A DNA stretch of 36,346 nt from Vicinamibacterales bacterium (lineage in GTDB: Bacteria; Acidobacteriota; Vicinamibacteria; Vicinamibacterales; 2-12-FULL-66-21). The notes below the pieces were generated by a model, which saw nothing but the letters and a program-made list of their open reading frames with translations, searched no databases and was not told the DNA's origin. Below, piece after piece: positions 16,050 to 24,273 of the stretch (the first letter of the stretch is position 1; each line of letters opens with the position of its first letter). Both the position numbers and the translations under genes were made by a program. Where the stretch lies: positions 1 to 36,346 of the forward strand of contig DASSPH010000095.1 in NCBI GenBank assembly GCA_035699745.1, written 5' to 3'.

Positions 16050-17038
16050 TTCGTGGCTCCGAGCTGATTACCGGGTGAGCCGATTCTACTGCGTCCCATG
16101 TACCCCTTGCGCGCGCGGATCTCGAAGCCGCCGCGCTTCCGCACCGATACCGACAGCTCGTGCCAGCCCTCGTCGCCGACTCCTTCGGCGATGTACTGCA
16201 GCACGTAGCTGGCGCGGAAATCCTCGAGCGTCGCCTTGAAGACGCGGCTGATCGACTCGCCGGTGCCGAGCGGAATGACGACGCCGCCGGTCGGCGCGAC
16301 GAGCCGCGCGAGCGCCGTCGGCACGCCGTCCGGACCGACCTCCATGCCGCGGCCGCTGAACGTGACGTTGCCCGCGCCGGCCAGCGAATCGAGGGTGTTG
16401 CGCTGCGCGAGGCGCCGCGACGCGCTCGCTTCGGCGGCTTCCACGGGCACGACGATGCTGACGACGGCGTCGGTGCGGCGCGCGATCTCGAGCGCAACCT
16501 TCTGGTCGACGATGCTCGTCGAGTCGCGGCCGTCGGTGAAGGTGACGATCAGCTGCCGTCGGCCGGCATCGGCGGGACGCATCATCGCCGCGGCCATGCC
16601 GTCATAGAGCGAGGTCGCGCCTTCTGCGCGCAGGCCGTCGAGCGCCATCGCCGCCGATTTCGGCTGGAACGGAAACACTTCCTGCAGCACCTGTGAGATC
16701 GCGACGAGACGGATGCGGTCGTCGGCTCGCAGCAGGCCGGCGGTGTCGGCGACCGCCTTCTTGATGCGCTGCAGCTGCGGGCCGTCGACGCTGCTGCTCA
16801 GATCGAGGAGCAGGGTGAGATCGAGCGGCACCTTCTCCGCGGCGAGCGAGGAGATCTTCTGGGGCACGCCGTTGTCGGTGAGCTGGAAATCGGCCGCCGT
16901 CAGCCCCGCGACCGGTCTGTTTCCCTGCCGCACCGAGACGACGACGGTGATGCCCTCGACGCCCGAGCGGAAGACCTGCTGGTGCCAGGCGGATGCGGAG
17001 GCGAGGGCGAGGACCGCGGCGGCGGCGAGCCGCGTCAT
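16046..17038 (-). CDS. Secreted VWA-domain protein with intact metal site
   Basis: A 330-residue protein with a signal peptide (about 1-17), the N-terminal strand region (VVVSVRQGNRPVAGLTAADFQLTDNG) and a VWA domain with a canonical metal-ion-dependent adhesion site, DLSSS (79-83), plus the third-loop Asp in VTFTDGRDS. It ends with the family's ASYVLQYI and IRARKGYMGR blocks. Of the three VWA proteins in this neighbourhood (14820-19113), only this one keeps the metal motif. I chose the ATG at 17038 because it begins the signal peptide and overlaps the upstream TPR gene's TGA by 4 bp; a longer frame to 17116 would overlap that gene more deeply without benefit. It is the middle gene of a three-gene operon. 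Confidence 0.92.
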   Translation of the reverse strand: MTRLAAAAVLALASASAWHQQVFRSGVEGITVVVSVRQGNRPVAGLTAADFQLTDNGVPQKISSLAAEKVPLDLTLLLDLSSSVDGPQLQRIKKAVADTAGLLRADDRIRLVAISQVLQEVFPFQPKSAAMALDGLRAEGATSLYDGMAAAMMRPADAGRRQLIVTFTDGRDSTSIVDQKVALEIARRTDAVVSIVVPVEAAEASASRRLAQRNTLDSLAGAGNVTFSGRGMEVGPDGVPTALARLVAPTGGVVIPLGTGESISRVFKATLEDFRASYVLQYIAEGVGDEGWHELSVSVRKRGGFEIRARKGYMGRSRIGSPGNQLGATK

Positions 17039-18105
17039 GGCGCCTTGACCAGCGCGCGCACGCGCTCGATCCTCGGGTACCAGAACCGCCAATCCGCGGC
17101 GTAGTACGACCACCACGGGTCCCGGCGCGGATCGTTGTCGCGCAGCAGCGCCGCGATCGCCGGCGACGGATCGCTGCCGCCGTGGACGAACGACAGGGCG
17201 GCGAGCCGGATGTTGGCCGAGTGCGCCTTGGGACTGATCTTCAGCGCCGCGTCGTACGCCGCGCGCGCCGCGTCGGTGCGGCCATAGCTCTCATGGGCGA
17301 GCCCGCGGAAGAGATGCGCGAGATAGAGAACGGACGGGTCCGGATTCAGCGCCTCGATCCCGGACCACGTCTCGAGCGCCGCGTCGTGCCGCGACAGCCG
17401 GTGCTGCACGTGTCCCATGCGGAGCGTCGCCTCGGCCGCGACCGCCGGCAGCTTCGCGGCGTCGCGGAACCGCGCGATGGCGCGATCCAGGGCGCGATAT
17501 CGTTCGCCTTCGGCGCGCGCGAGCGCCTCGCGGGCGCGGGCCAGGTTGGCCGCCGTCGCCGACCGCGTCAGCACTTCCGCCGGCGCCCCGAACTGCTCGT
17601 CGGCCACGCCGCGCGCCAGCGCGTAGCGCGGATCCGCGCCAAATCCCGCCTGCACGTGGTCCAGGTGCGCGTGCAGCACGGCGGAGTCGATCCCTCCCTC
17701 GAGCGCCGCGAGCGCCGCCAGCTGCCAGGCTCGATCGAAATCGTTCAGGGGAGCGTGCGAGCGCACGTACGGACAGGCCCATTCGATCAGCCGCGCCGCG
17801 GCCGCCGCATGCCTGTGGGATCCCAGCGCGGCCAGTTCCAGGGCGAAAGCCGTCATCAGGCGGCGCTGCCGTTCGCGCGCCTCCGCGGGGGGGAGCGCCG
17901 GGTCGACCGGGATCGCGCCCGGGTCGATGCGCGCGAGCGCCTGGCGCGCGGCGTCGAGATCGGCGACCGTGAGATCCAGCGGCGCGCGGCGGCCCTGCAC
18001 CCACTCGGCATACGCGCCGACGAGGTCCGCCATGGCGGACGGCTGGGGAGCGGCGGCGGCAAGCGCCGCGCACAGGACCGCCAGACCGGCATATTTCAGC
18101 AGCAT
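17035..18105 (-). CDS. Secreted TPR-repeat protein heading the VWA operon
   Basis: A 356-residue protein with a hydrophobic signal peptide (about 5-19, cut likely after AAAA) and an alpha-helical body. TPR-like helix pairs are clearest near the C-terminus (about 230-310: AAEATLRMGHVQHRLSRHD, LAHLFRGLAHESYGRTDAARAAYDAALKISP). The tail DPWWSYYAADWRFWYPRIERV is unusually aromatic. It resembles no named family that I recognise beyond the repeats. It probably scaffolds a periplasmic complex with the two VWA proteins whose genes follow with 4-bp overlaps. The ATG at 18105 places the signal peptide at the N-terminus; a TTG at 18120 is possible, and neither has a strong ribosome-binding site. The gene diverges from the VWA gene at 18235. 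Confidence 0.85.
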   Translation of the reverse strand: MLLKYAGLAVLCAALAAAAPQPSAMADLVGAYAEWVQGRRAPLDLTVADLDAARQALARIDPGAIPVDPALPPAEARERQRRLMTAFALELAALGSHRHAAAAARLIEWACPYVRSHAPLNDFDRAWQLAALAALEGGIDSAVLHAHLDHVQAGFGADPRYALARGVADEQFGAPAEVLTRSATAANLARAREALARAEGERYRALDRAIARFRDAAKLPAVAAEATLRMGHVQHRLSRHDAALETWSGIEALNPDPSVLYLAHLFRGLAHESYGRTDAARAAYDAALKISPKAHSANIRLAALSFVHGGSDPSPAIAALLRDNDPRRDPWWSYYAADWRFWYPRIERVRALVKAP

Positions 18106-18234
18106 CGCGGGACAGGCCAAATGTACACCCGGTCGTCAAAACGGGGGCGGCGTCGCGTACACTCACGGACGCCCGGCCGGCGAGCCCACGCGTGCGGCCG
18201 GCACCTCACGCTCAACCGCCCAAGGAGGGCACGC

Positions 18235-19113
18235 ATGAACGCTCACGTCGTCCGTTCCGGCATGCTTGCGGCCGCTGCTCTGTGCCTCCTCACCCCCACC
18301 TTCGCCTCGTCGCCGCAGGGGCAGCAGAAGACGGCGCTGGTCACGGTGGTCGCCGAGGCATCGGGTCCGATGCGCGATCTGACCGCCAAGGACTTCATCG
18401 TCACGGAGGACGGTCAGAAGCGCGAGGTGGTCAGCGCCGCGCTGGCGGAGGAGCCGCTGTCGATCGCGCTGCTCGTCGACTCGACCCAGCCGCAGCCGGG
18501 CGCGATGCCGCCGACTCAGGATCTGCGGAATGCGCTCGCCGCGTTCGTCAAGGCCGTGCAGTCGCAGAGCCCCGGGGCGCAGATCGCGCTGTCGGAGTTC
18601 GGCGGCGCGTCGGTGCCGAGGGTGCCGTTCGGCGGCAAACCGGGCGATCTCGAGGCGGCGATCGGCCGGCTGTATCCGAACCAGCAGGTCCACGCGGTGC
18701 TGCTCGAGGCGCTGGTCGACGCGGGCAAGCTCCTGGCGGGACAGCCGGCGCCGCGGCGCGCGATCGTGTCAGTGGACTTCAACTCGCGCGAAGGCAGCGC
18801 GGAACGGTCGATGAAGGCGGCGGCGGAAGCGGTCCACAACGCGGGCGCGACGCTGTGGACCGTCTCGGTTCGCGGCAGCGTCGTCAGCACGCCGATCCGC
18901 GAAGAGGTGCTGAACAAGATCATCCAGGCGAACGGCGGCCTGCGTCTGATGCCCGTGGATGCGAGCGGCCTCGAGGCGAACCTGAAGATCATCGCGCACA
19001 GCCTGGCGTCGCAGTACACGGTGTCGTTCATGCGCACCGGCGGCAATCCGAAGACGACCACGTTCGAGACGACGCGCGGCGCGAAGGTTCAGAAGACGCC
19101 GTGGATGCGATAG
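18235..19113 (+). CDS. Secreted VWA-like protein with degenerate metal site
   Basis: A 292-residue protein with a signal peptide (about 1-25), the strand region (VTVVAEASGPMRDLTAKDFIVTEDGQKREV) and a VWA-like domain whose metal motif reads DSTQP (82-86) instead of DxSxS. Later blocks (RRAIVSVDFNSREG, ATLWTVSVRG, ASQYTVSFMRTGG) parallel the product of 7885-8823 closely enough to call them paralogues. The ATG at 18235 follows AAGGAGG by six bases. It faces the TPR-VWA-VWA operon across 129 bp, so the four genes may be co-regulated from one divergent region. The stop is followed at once by a 7-bp repeat array. Confidence 0.9.
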   Translation: MNAHVVRSGMLAAAALCLLTPTFASSPQGQQKTALVTVVAEASGPMRDLTAKDFIVTEDGQKREVVSAALAEEPLSIALLVDSTQPQPGAMPPTQDLRNALAAFVKAVQSQSPGAQIALSEFGGASVPRVPFGGKPGDLEAAIGRLYPNQQVHAVLLEALVDAGKLLAGQPAPRRAIVSVDFNSREGSAERSMKAAAEAVHNAGATLWTVSVRGSVVSTPIREEVLNKIIQANGGLRLMPVDASGLEANLKIIAHSLASQYTVSFMRTGGNPKTTTFETTRGAKVQKTPWMR

Positions 19114-19222
19114 CAGTGCGCAGTGCGCGGTGCGCGGTGCGCAGTGCTCTCAGTGCGCAGTGCTTTCAGTGCGCAGTGCGCTCGGTGCGCAGCGCGCTCG
19201 AGCTGAGAGCTCAGAGCTGACG
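19114..19222. repeat. 7-bp tandem repeat (CAGTGCG-like) followed by a GAGCTGA-like repeat
   Basis: Heptamers CAGTGCG, CAGTGCG, CGGTGCG, CGGTGCG and CAGTGCT, then interrupted copies with 2-bp CT or TT insertions, fill the gap after the VWA stop codon. The array ends with another heptamer family (GAGCTGA, GAGCTCA, GAGCTGA, CGGCTGC). It occupies nearly the whole convergent gap before the stop of the minus-strand sulfatase-like gene. Confidence 0.88.
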
Positions 19223-19228
19223 GCTGCT

Positions 19229-21208
19229 TCACCGTATCGCCCGCAGGTTGTCTGCCGCGTTGGGGTCGCCGAGGGCGGCGGCGCGCTTCCATTCTTCGAT
19301 CGCTTCGGCCTTGCGGCCGGTGCGGGCGAGGAGGACGCCCAGGGCGGTGTGGGCGGCGGGGAGGTTGGGGTCGAGCTGGAGGGCGCGGCGCAGCGAGGCC
19401 TCGGCGCCGCGGAGATCGCGCGCCTGGATCTGCGCCACGCCCATGTTCTCGAACGCCGACGCATTGTCGGGCGCGATCTGCGCCAGGCGCGTGTAGGTGC
19501 GCACCGCGTCGGCGTTCCGGTTGGCGAGCGTATACGCGTTGCCGAGCACCAGCAGCGCGTCGGGATCGTCGCCGGCGTCCTTCTCGAGCAGGGCGATCGC
19601 CTTGCCGGGCGCACCGGATTCCGCGAGGTACTGCGACAGGCGGATCCGCACCTCCGGCTGCGTCACGCCGTTGCGCAGCGCGGTCTCGAGCGTTTCAACC
19701 GCAAGGGCGCGACGCCCGGTCCGCCAATACACGAGCGCGAGCTTCCGGTAGGCGTCCTCGGTGTCCGGCCGCTTTTCGATGATGGTGCGGAACGCCGCGA
19801 TGGCTTCGTCGGCCCGGCCGAGGCGGATCGCGTCGTTGCCGCGCGTGAGGAGCTGCTCGATCTCGACCAGCCGCTTCGGATCGTCGGCCTCGGTGTAGCG
19901 TTCGCGCACGGCAGCGGACGCGCCGCCGATGTAGCCGAGCGAGCGCAGCCGCTCGATGGTGTCCGCCGTCTCCTGGCGCGCGCGCGCCGGGGGCGCGACG
20001 TTGAACTGCTTCAACGTTTCGACCATGACCCGCGCGCGATCCGCGCGGCGCGACGCCACGTTCGCCGCCTCCTGCGGATCCGTGGCGAGATCGTACAGCT
20101 CGACGATCGGCAGATCGATGTACTTCTCGCGTCCCACCAGCACGCCGCGCAGCGGCGCCCAGCCGCGCGTCACCGCCGCGCTCATCGCCTCGAAGTAGGA
20201 GGGCCGGTCCTCGCCGCGCCCGTTGGCGATGGCGTCGAGCAGGGACGTGCCGGACGTGTCCGCCGCAGGCGCGCCGGCCGAGCCGGCGATCGTCGGCAGC
20301 AGATCGACATGGCGCACGGGCGTCGAGATCACCCTGCCGCGCACCTTTGCGTCCGGCTGCGCCGGATCGATCTCGCCGACGATCAGCGGGACCCTGAGCG
20401 TCGGCTCGTAGGCAAAGAGGCTGTGCGTGCGCTCGCCGTGCTCCCCCAGGCTCTCGCCGTGATCGGACGTGACCACGACGAGGGTCGGACGGGACAGGGC
20501 ACGCAGACGGCCGAACAGCGGCCCGAGCGCGGCATCGGTCCACGCGACTTCGCCGCCGTAGGCGTCCGGGCCGATGCCTGACGCGTAGACGCCCGGCGGC
20601 TCGTACGGCTCGTGCGGATCGTAGACGTGGACCCACGCGAACCATTTCCCGGACTGCGCGCCGATCCACGTCAGCGCCGATTTCACCACGTCGTCGGCGC
20701 GACGCTCGCGATCGGTGATCTCGCCGGTGGGCCCGGTGCGCGTCATCCGATCGTCGTAGACGTCGAATCCGGACGTGAGCCCGAAGCGCCGGTCGAGCGG
20801 GAAGCCGCCGACGAACGCGCCGGTCGCGAAGCCGCGCCCCTTCAGCAGCGTCGCCGCCGTGGGCTGGCGGCCATCCAGGCGATAGCCGGTGTTGTCGCGG
20901 ATGCCGTGTTCGTAGGGATAGCGCCCGGTCAGGATGCTCGCGTGCGACACCAGCGTGACGACCGCGTGCGCGTGCGCGAACTCGAACCGCGCGCCGCGGG
21001 CCGCGAGCGCGTCGAGGTTCGGCGTCGGCGCGCGGCCGCCGTACGCGCCCACCGCATCCGCGCGCAGCGTGTCGATCGTGACCAGCAGGATGTTGCGCTC
21101 GGGGTTGGGGAGGACCCGGAAGGATCGGCCGCCGAGCAACGCGCAGGCCGCGAGCGCCGCCAGCGCGCCGGCGGAGACCAGTGTGGCCACGGATCGCACG
21201 GGGAACAC
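19229..21208 (-). CDS. Sulfatase-like lipoprotein with C-terminal TPR repeats
   Basis: A 659-residue paralogue of the product of 1157-3346. The N-terminus is a lipoprotein-type signal with lipobox LAAC (Cys22), so it is probably lipid-anchored rather than held by a helix. The alkaline-phosphatase-superfamily domain (about 38-410) shows VTIDTLRAD (Asp46) and TSDHGES (Asp249, His250). The catalytic signature reads TLVSH (85-89), which lacks the Cys/Ser, Pro and Arg of true sulfatases; Thr85 sits in the nucleophile position. TPR repeats cover about 440-650. The GTG at 21208 follows GGAGG by seven bases; the much longer open frame upstream overlaps the S9 peptidase gene antisense-free but out of frame and is spurious. 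It is the third gene after the PPIase and peptidase, 41 bp downstream of the latter. Confidence 0.88.
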   Translation of the reverse strand: MFPVRSVATLVSAGALAALAACALLGGRSFRVLPNPERNILLVTIDTLRADAVGAYGGRAPTPNLDALAARGARFEFAHAHAVVTLVSHASILTGRYPYEHGIRDNTGYRLDGRQPTAATLLKGRGFATGAFVGGFPLDRRFGLTSGFDVYDDRMTRTGPTGEITDRERRADDVVKSALTWIGAQSGKWFAWVHVYDPHEPYEPPGVYASGIGPDAYGGEVAWTDAALGPLFGRLRALSRPTLVVVTSDHGESLGEHGERTHSLFAYEPTLRVPLIVGEIDPAQPDAKVRGRVISTPVRHVDLLPTIAGSAGAPAADTSGTSLLDAIANGRGEDRPSYFEAMSAAVTRGWAPLRGVLVGREKYIDLPIVELYDLATDPQEAANVASRRADRARVMVETLKQFNVAPPARARQETADTIERLRSLGYIGGASAAVRERYTEADDPKRLVEIEQLLTRGNDAIRLGRADEAIAAFRTIIEKRPDTEDAYRKLALVYWRTGRRALAVETLETALRNGVTQPEVRIRLSQYLAESGAPGKAIALLEKDAGDDPDALLVLGNAYTLANRNADAVRTYTRLAQIAPDNASAFENMGVAQIQARDLRGAEASLRRALQLDPNLPAAHTALGVLLARTGRKAEAIEEWKRAAALGDPNAADNLRAIR

Positions 21209-21215
21209 GGGTCGT

Positions 21216-21220
21216 CCTCC
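21216..21220 (-). promoter_or_regulatory. Ribosome-binding site fixing the GTG start at 21208
   Basis: The minus strand reads TTGGAGGACGACCC before GTG, so GGAGG lies seven bases from the start. It decides the start of the lipoprotein sulfatase-like gene within a much longer open frame. Confidence 0.75.
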
Positions 21221-21249
21221 AACGCGGATCGGACGCTGCGGCTGCCGTA

Positions 21250-23643
21250 TCAGCGCTGGACGGCCTGCGTGGACGTCGCCGGCTCCTTCTTCAGGTGCTT
21301 GTTCAGGAACGCTTCCATCCGCGCCCACAGCGGCAGCCAGCGCTTGTAGAGCAGCGTCTCGTGCGTGTCGTCGGGCTGCACCATGATCTCGTGCGGCACG
21401 TTGTGCGCGCGCAGCAGATTGACGAGGCCGACCGTCTGCGCGAAGTTCACGTTGCGATCGTCGTCGCCGTGGATCAGGAATACCGGCGACTTCCAGTTCG
21501 CGATCTCCGAGATCGCGGATGACCGATACGCCAGGTTCTCGGGATCGAGGTTGTTGCCGTACAGGTGCACGCCGGCCATGTCGACGCCGGCGACGAAGAT
21601 GTCGGAGTTGCGCGCGAGCGCCTGCGCGGTGAGCAGTCCGCCGTACGACAATCCCCAGATTCCGACCCGCTTCGGATCGACGTCGGCACGGCTCTGCAGG
21701 TACCTGCCGGCGGCCAGCACGTCCTGGTACTCGGAATTGCCTCGCGCGTTGGTGTTCGGCGCGGTTCGGAACGAACGCCCGTAGCCGATGCCGCCGCGAT
21801 AGTTCACCGACAGCACGACGTAGCCCTGGCTCGCGAGCCACTGGTTCACGCCGTAAAAGAGGTGGTAGACCTCCATGTAGTGATAGCCGAGCAGCATCTG
21901 GCGCACGGGACCGCCGTGCACGAAGACGATCGCCGGCCGCTTCTCGCCGGGACGGAGGTCCTTCGGCAGGAACAACTGATTGTGGAACTGCAGCCCGTCC
22001 GGCGCGTTGATCACGACGTCCTGCGGCATGACGTGCGCGTCGGTGGGGAACTCCCTCGTCAGGGTCGGGTAGATCGCCTTCTGCGCCGAACTGTCGAGAG
22101 CGGAGGCGGAGGGAGCAGGAGCGGGGAAGATGGCGACCGACTGCGGACGGTTGTAGGCCGCCGTCAGCGCGGCGAGGTATCTGCCCGAGGGCAACAGCAG
22201 CGGCGTGTGCTCGATCCCGTCGCCGCGCGTGACCTGCTCGGGGGTGCCGCCCGCAACCGGCACGCGCCACAGATGCCGCCGCTCGCTGTCGGTGGCGTTC
22301 GTCCCGTAATACAGGAAGCGTCCGTCGCCCGAGAAGCTGTAGGTTTCGATCTGACCGTCCTGCGGCGTCAGACTGATCGGCGCCGCCACGGCCGCCTCGG
22401 ATCCATCCGCGGCGCCGAACAGCTTCGGCTTCGCGACCGGGCCGGTGTTCTCGGCCTCACCCCCGCGTTCGGGGACGGCAATCGCGTAGAACCGGGTCCA
22501 CTCCTCCGGCTCGAGCTGGAACACGACGTGGTTGCCGCGCCAGGTGATCGCGTTGATGCCGGTGAAGACGCGATCGTCCTTGGCGTTGTGCCAGAACTCG
22601 CGGGCGTCGCCGGACTTCACGTCGGCGACCCAGAACGCCGTGTCATAGCCGCCCGGAAAGAACGCGTTGGTCAGCCCCGGGCGCTGCGGTTGCGGCTGGC
22701 CCTCCGGCGCTTCGCCGCCGCGGCCGCCGCGCCCTTGCCCGCCGCCGCCACCGCCCCGGCCGCCGCCGCGTCCCTGGGCCGCGGCATTGAAAGCGGGCCC
22801 TGGAGGATTGCCGAGTCCGCCGACGCCGCTCTGCGACTGCTGCGCGAAGGGTGTGCCGGGACGCCGGATGAACGCGATCCGCGTGCTGTCGGCCGACCAC
22901 GTCGGGCTCGTGTCGCGATCGACGTTCGGCGACATGTAGGTCACCTTCCTGGTCGCCGTGTCGAAGACCGCGATGTAGCTGTGATCGGTGCGGGCGCTCA
23001 CGAACGCGATCTTGCGGCTGTCCGGCGACCAGACCGGATTGGCGTTGATGCCCCAGATCCGGATGTAGGGCTTCAGCCCCTTGTCGATCTCGCTCGTGCG
23101 CGGCGCCGCCTGGGCGGTCGGCACACGATAGATCTGACCGTCTTTCGCGTACGCCACGTAGCGGCCGTCCGGCGAGATCGCGCCTCCCTGGCCCGCGGCG
23201 AGACGCCACGCCGCGCCGCCGGTCGTGCTCGCCGCCCAGATCGCGCGCTCGACGCCGGCGGGGTCCGCTTCGGGGCTGGCCACCCAGCCCTCGCGGTTGG
23301 CGGTGTGTCCGCGCGTGAAGCTGACGATCGTCCCGTCGTCCGACATCGACAACTGCGTGGTGTCGACGCCGTCGTCTTTCATGAACGAGGTGACGCGCAC
23401 GGCGCGGAACCCGGGCGCCGACGCGGTGAACACGTTGCGCAGCCCCTTGTCGTTCGCGATCCAGGCGATGCGGTCGGCCCGTTTCGCCGCCACCAGTTCG
23501 AGCGGATAGCCCGCGCTCATGAACTGCGCCATGGTGGGGACGTGCAGCCCCTTCACGGCCGGCGCACCGCCCGCCAGCGGCCGTCCCGCCGACACGGTCA
23601 ACACGGCGAGCAACACGATCAGCGTTCGCTTCATGGTCTTCAT
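21250..23643 (-). CDS. S9-family serine peptidase (prolyl oligopeptidase/DPP type), secreted
   Basis: A 797-residue protein with a signal peptide (about 1-24), an N-terminal beta-propeller with PD40/TolB-like blades (GGAISPDGRYVAYAKDG, NPVWSPDSRKIAFVSA, SPTWSADSTRIAFIR) to about residue 510, and a C-terminal alpha/beta-hydrolase domain. The catalytic triad is visible: Ser666 in GLSYGG, Asp729 in HGDDDRNV and His761 in DDTHE (numbers by hand count). The family cleaves short peptides, often after Pro or as dipeptides. A Gly/Arg-rich insertion of about 30 residues (about 286-318) interrupts the propeller. The ATG at 23643 overlaps the PPIase stop codon by 4 bp and follows GAGG; a second ATG three codons on is possible. 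The operon context suggests periplasmic protein folding and degradation. Confidence 0.95.
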   Translation of the reverse strand: MKTMKRTLIVLLAVLTVSAGRPLAGGAPAVKGLHVPTMAQFMSAGYPLELVAAKRADRIAWIANDKGLRNVFTASAPGFRAVRVTSFMKDDGVDTTQLSMSDDGTIVSFTRGHTANREGWVASPEADPAGVERAIWAASTTGGAAWRLAAGQGGAISPDGRYVAYAKDGQIYRVPTAQAAPRTSEIDKGLKPYIRIWGINANPVWSPDSRKIAFVSARTDHSYIAVFDTATRKVTYMSPNVDRDTSPTWSADSTRIAFIRRPGTPFAQQSQSGVGGLGNPPGPAFNAAAQGRGGGRGGGGGGQGRGGRGGEAPEGQPQPQRPGLTNAFFPGGYDTAFWVADVKSGDAREFWHNAKDDRVFTGINAITWRGNHVVFQLEPEEWTRFYAIAVPERGGEAENTGPVAKPKLFGAADGSEAAVAAPISLTPQDGQIETYSFSGDGRFLYYGTNATDSERRHLWRVPVAGGTPEQVTRGDGIEHTPLLLPSGRYLAALTAAYNRPQSVAIFPAPAPSASALDSSAQKAIYPTLTREFPTDAHVMPQDVVINAPDGLQFHNQLFLPKDLRPGEKRPAIVFVHGGPVRQMLLGYHYMEVYHLFYGVNQWLASQGYVVLSVNYRGGIGYGRSFRTAPNTNARGNSEYQDVLAAGRYLQSRADVDPKRVGIWGLSYGGLLTAQALARNSDIFVAGVDMAGVHLYGNNLDPENLAYRSSAISEIANWKSPVFLIHGDDDRNVNFAQTVGLVNLLRAHNVPHEIMVQPDDTHETLLYKRWLPLWARMEAFLNKHLKKEPATSTQAVQR

Positions 23644-24233
23644 GGCATCCTCGACATCCGCACGATGATCACCGGCGGGGTCAGCGCCTGCTTCTCGACG
23701 GGCTGCTGCTGAATCCTGCGGACGACGTCCATGCCCTTGACGACCCGGCCGAACGCGCCGGCCCCCTGGGCGTCATCGAAGCGCTTGCCGCCGAAATCGA
23801 GCGACGGCTGCTCGTCCAGGCAGATGAAGAAATCCGATCGCGCGCTGTCGGCAGCCGGCGTGCGCGCCATCGACACGGTGCCGACCACGTGCTTCAGCCC
23901 GGTGACGCTGGTGCGCTCGAGCGGGATCGGCGGGAAGCCGTCGCGGCGCCGCTCCGGATTGATGCCGCCCTGGATGATCTCCATCGCCGGCTTGTCGGGC
24001 GGCGCCGGCGTGTAATTGTCCGGCCGCGTCGCGCGGTGGAAGCGGCCGCCGTCGTAGAACCCGCCGTCGACGTATTTGAGGAAGTTGCCGGCGGTGATCG
24101 GCGCGCGCCTGGTGTCGACCGCGATCTCGATGCGGCCGAGCGTGGTCTCGATGCGGACGAGGACCTCGCCGGGACTCGGATCCTGGGCGGACGCGGCCGC
24201 CGCGAGCAGCGCGGCGATGACCAGAGATCGCAC
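23640..24233 (-). CDS. Cyclophilin-type peptidyl-prolyl cis-trans isomerase, periplasmic
   Basis: A 197-residue protein with a short signal peptide ([15 protein letters not shown], then QDP) and one cyclophilin domain. It shows the family blocks [44 protein letters not shown], and later [14 protein letters not shown] and [15 protein letters not shown]. It would catalyse prolyl isomerisation during folding of exported proteins. I prefer the GTG at 24233, which gives a compact signal peptide; an ATG at 24275 would add 14 residues without positive charge and would collide with the start codon of the divergent gene at 24274. It is the first gene of the PPIase-S9 peptidase-sulfatase-like operon, coupled to the peptidase by a 4-bp overlap. 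Confidence 0.88.
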   Translation of the reverse strand: MRSLVIAALLAAAASAQDPSPGEVLVRIETTLGRIEIAVDTRRAPITAGNFLKYVDGGFYDGGRFHRATRPDNYTPAPPDKPAMEIIQGGINPERRRDGFPPIPLERTSVTGLKHVVGTVSMARTPAADSARSDFFICLDEQPSLDFGGKRFDDAQGAGAFGRVVKGMDVVRRIQQQPVEKQALTPPVIIVRMSRMP

Positions 24234-24256
24234 GGCCCAGAAGATACTCCATCCTG

Positions 24257-24265
24257 TGGCAGAAT
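24257..24265 (+). promoter_or_regulatory. Weak extended -10 candidate for the BNR-propeller gene
   Basis: TGGCAGAAT (24257-24265) resembles an extended -10 (TGnTATAAT, four of six core matches). Transcription would start about two bases before the ATG at 24274, giving a nearly leaderless mRNA. This agrees with the absence of a ribosome-binding site there. Confidence 0.25.
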
Positions 24266-24273
24266 ACGCGCCC

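Noticed and set aside
16993-19113. A 706-codon plus-strand open frame
   Set aside because: Only its last part (18235-19113) is the VWA gene; the rest is Arg-rich antisense of the TPR and VWA genes.
21209-22270. N-terminal extension of the sulfatase-like gene
   Set aside because: The extension is out-of-frame peptidase sequence; a good ribosome-binding site and lipobox signal support the GTG at 21208.
21565-23712. A 715-codon plus-strand open frame
   Set aside because: It is antisense to the S9 peptidase, Arg/Val/His-rich and without domains; long shadows are expected in GC-rich DNA.
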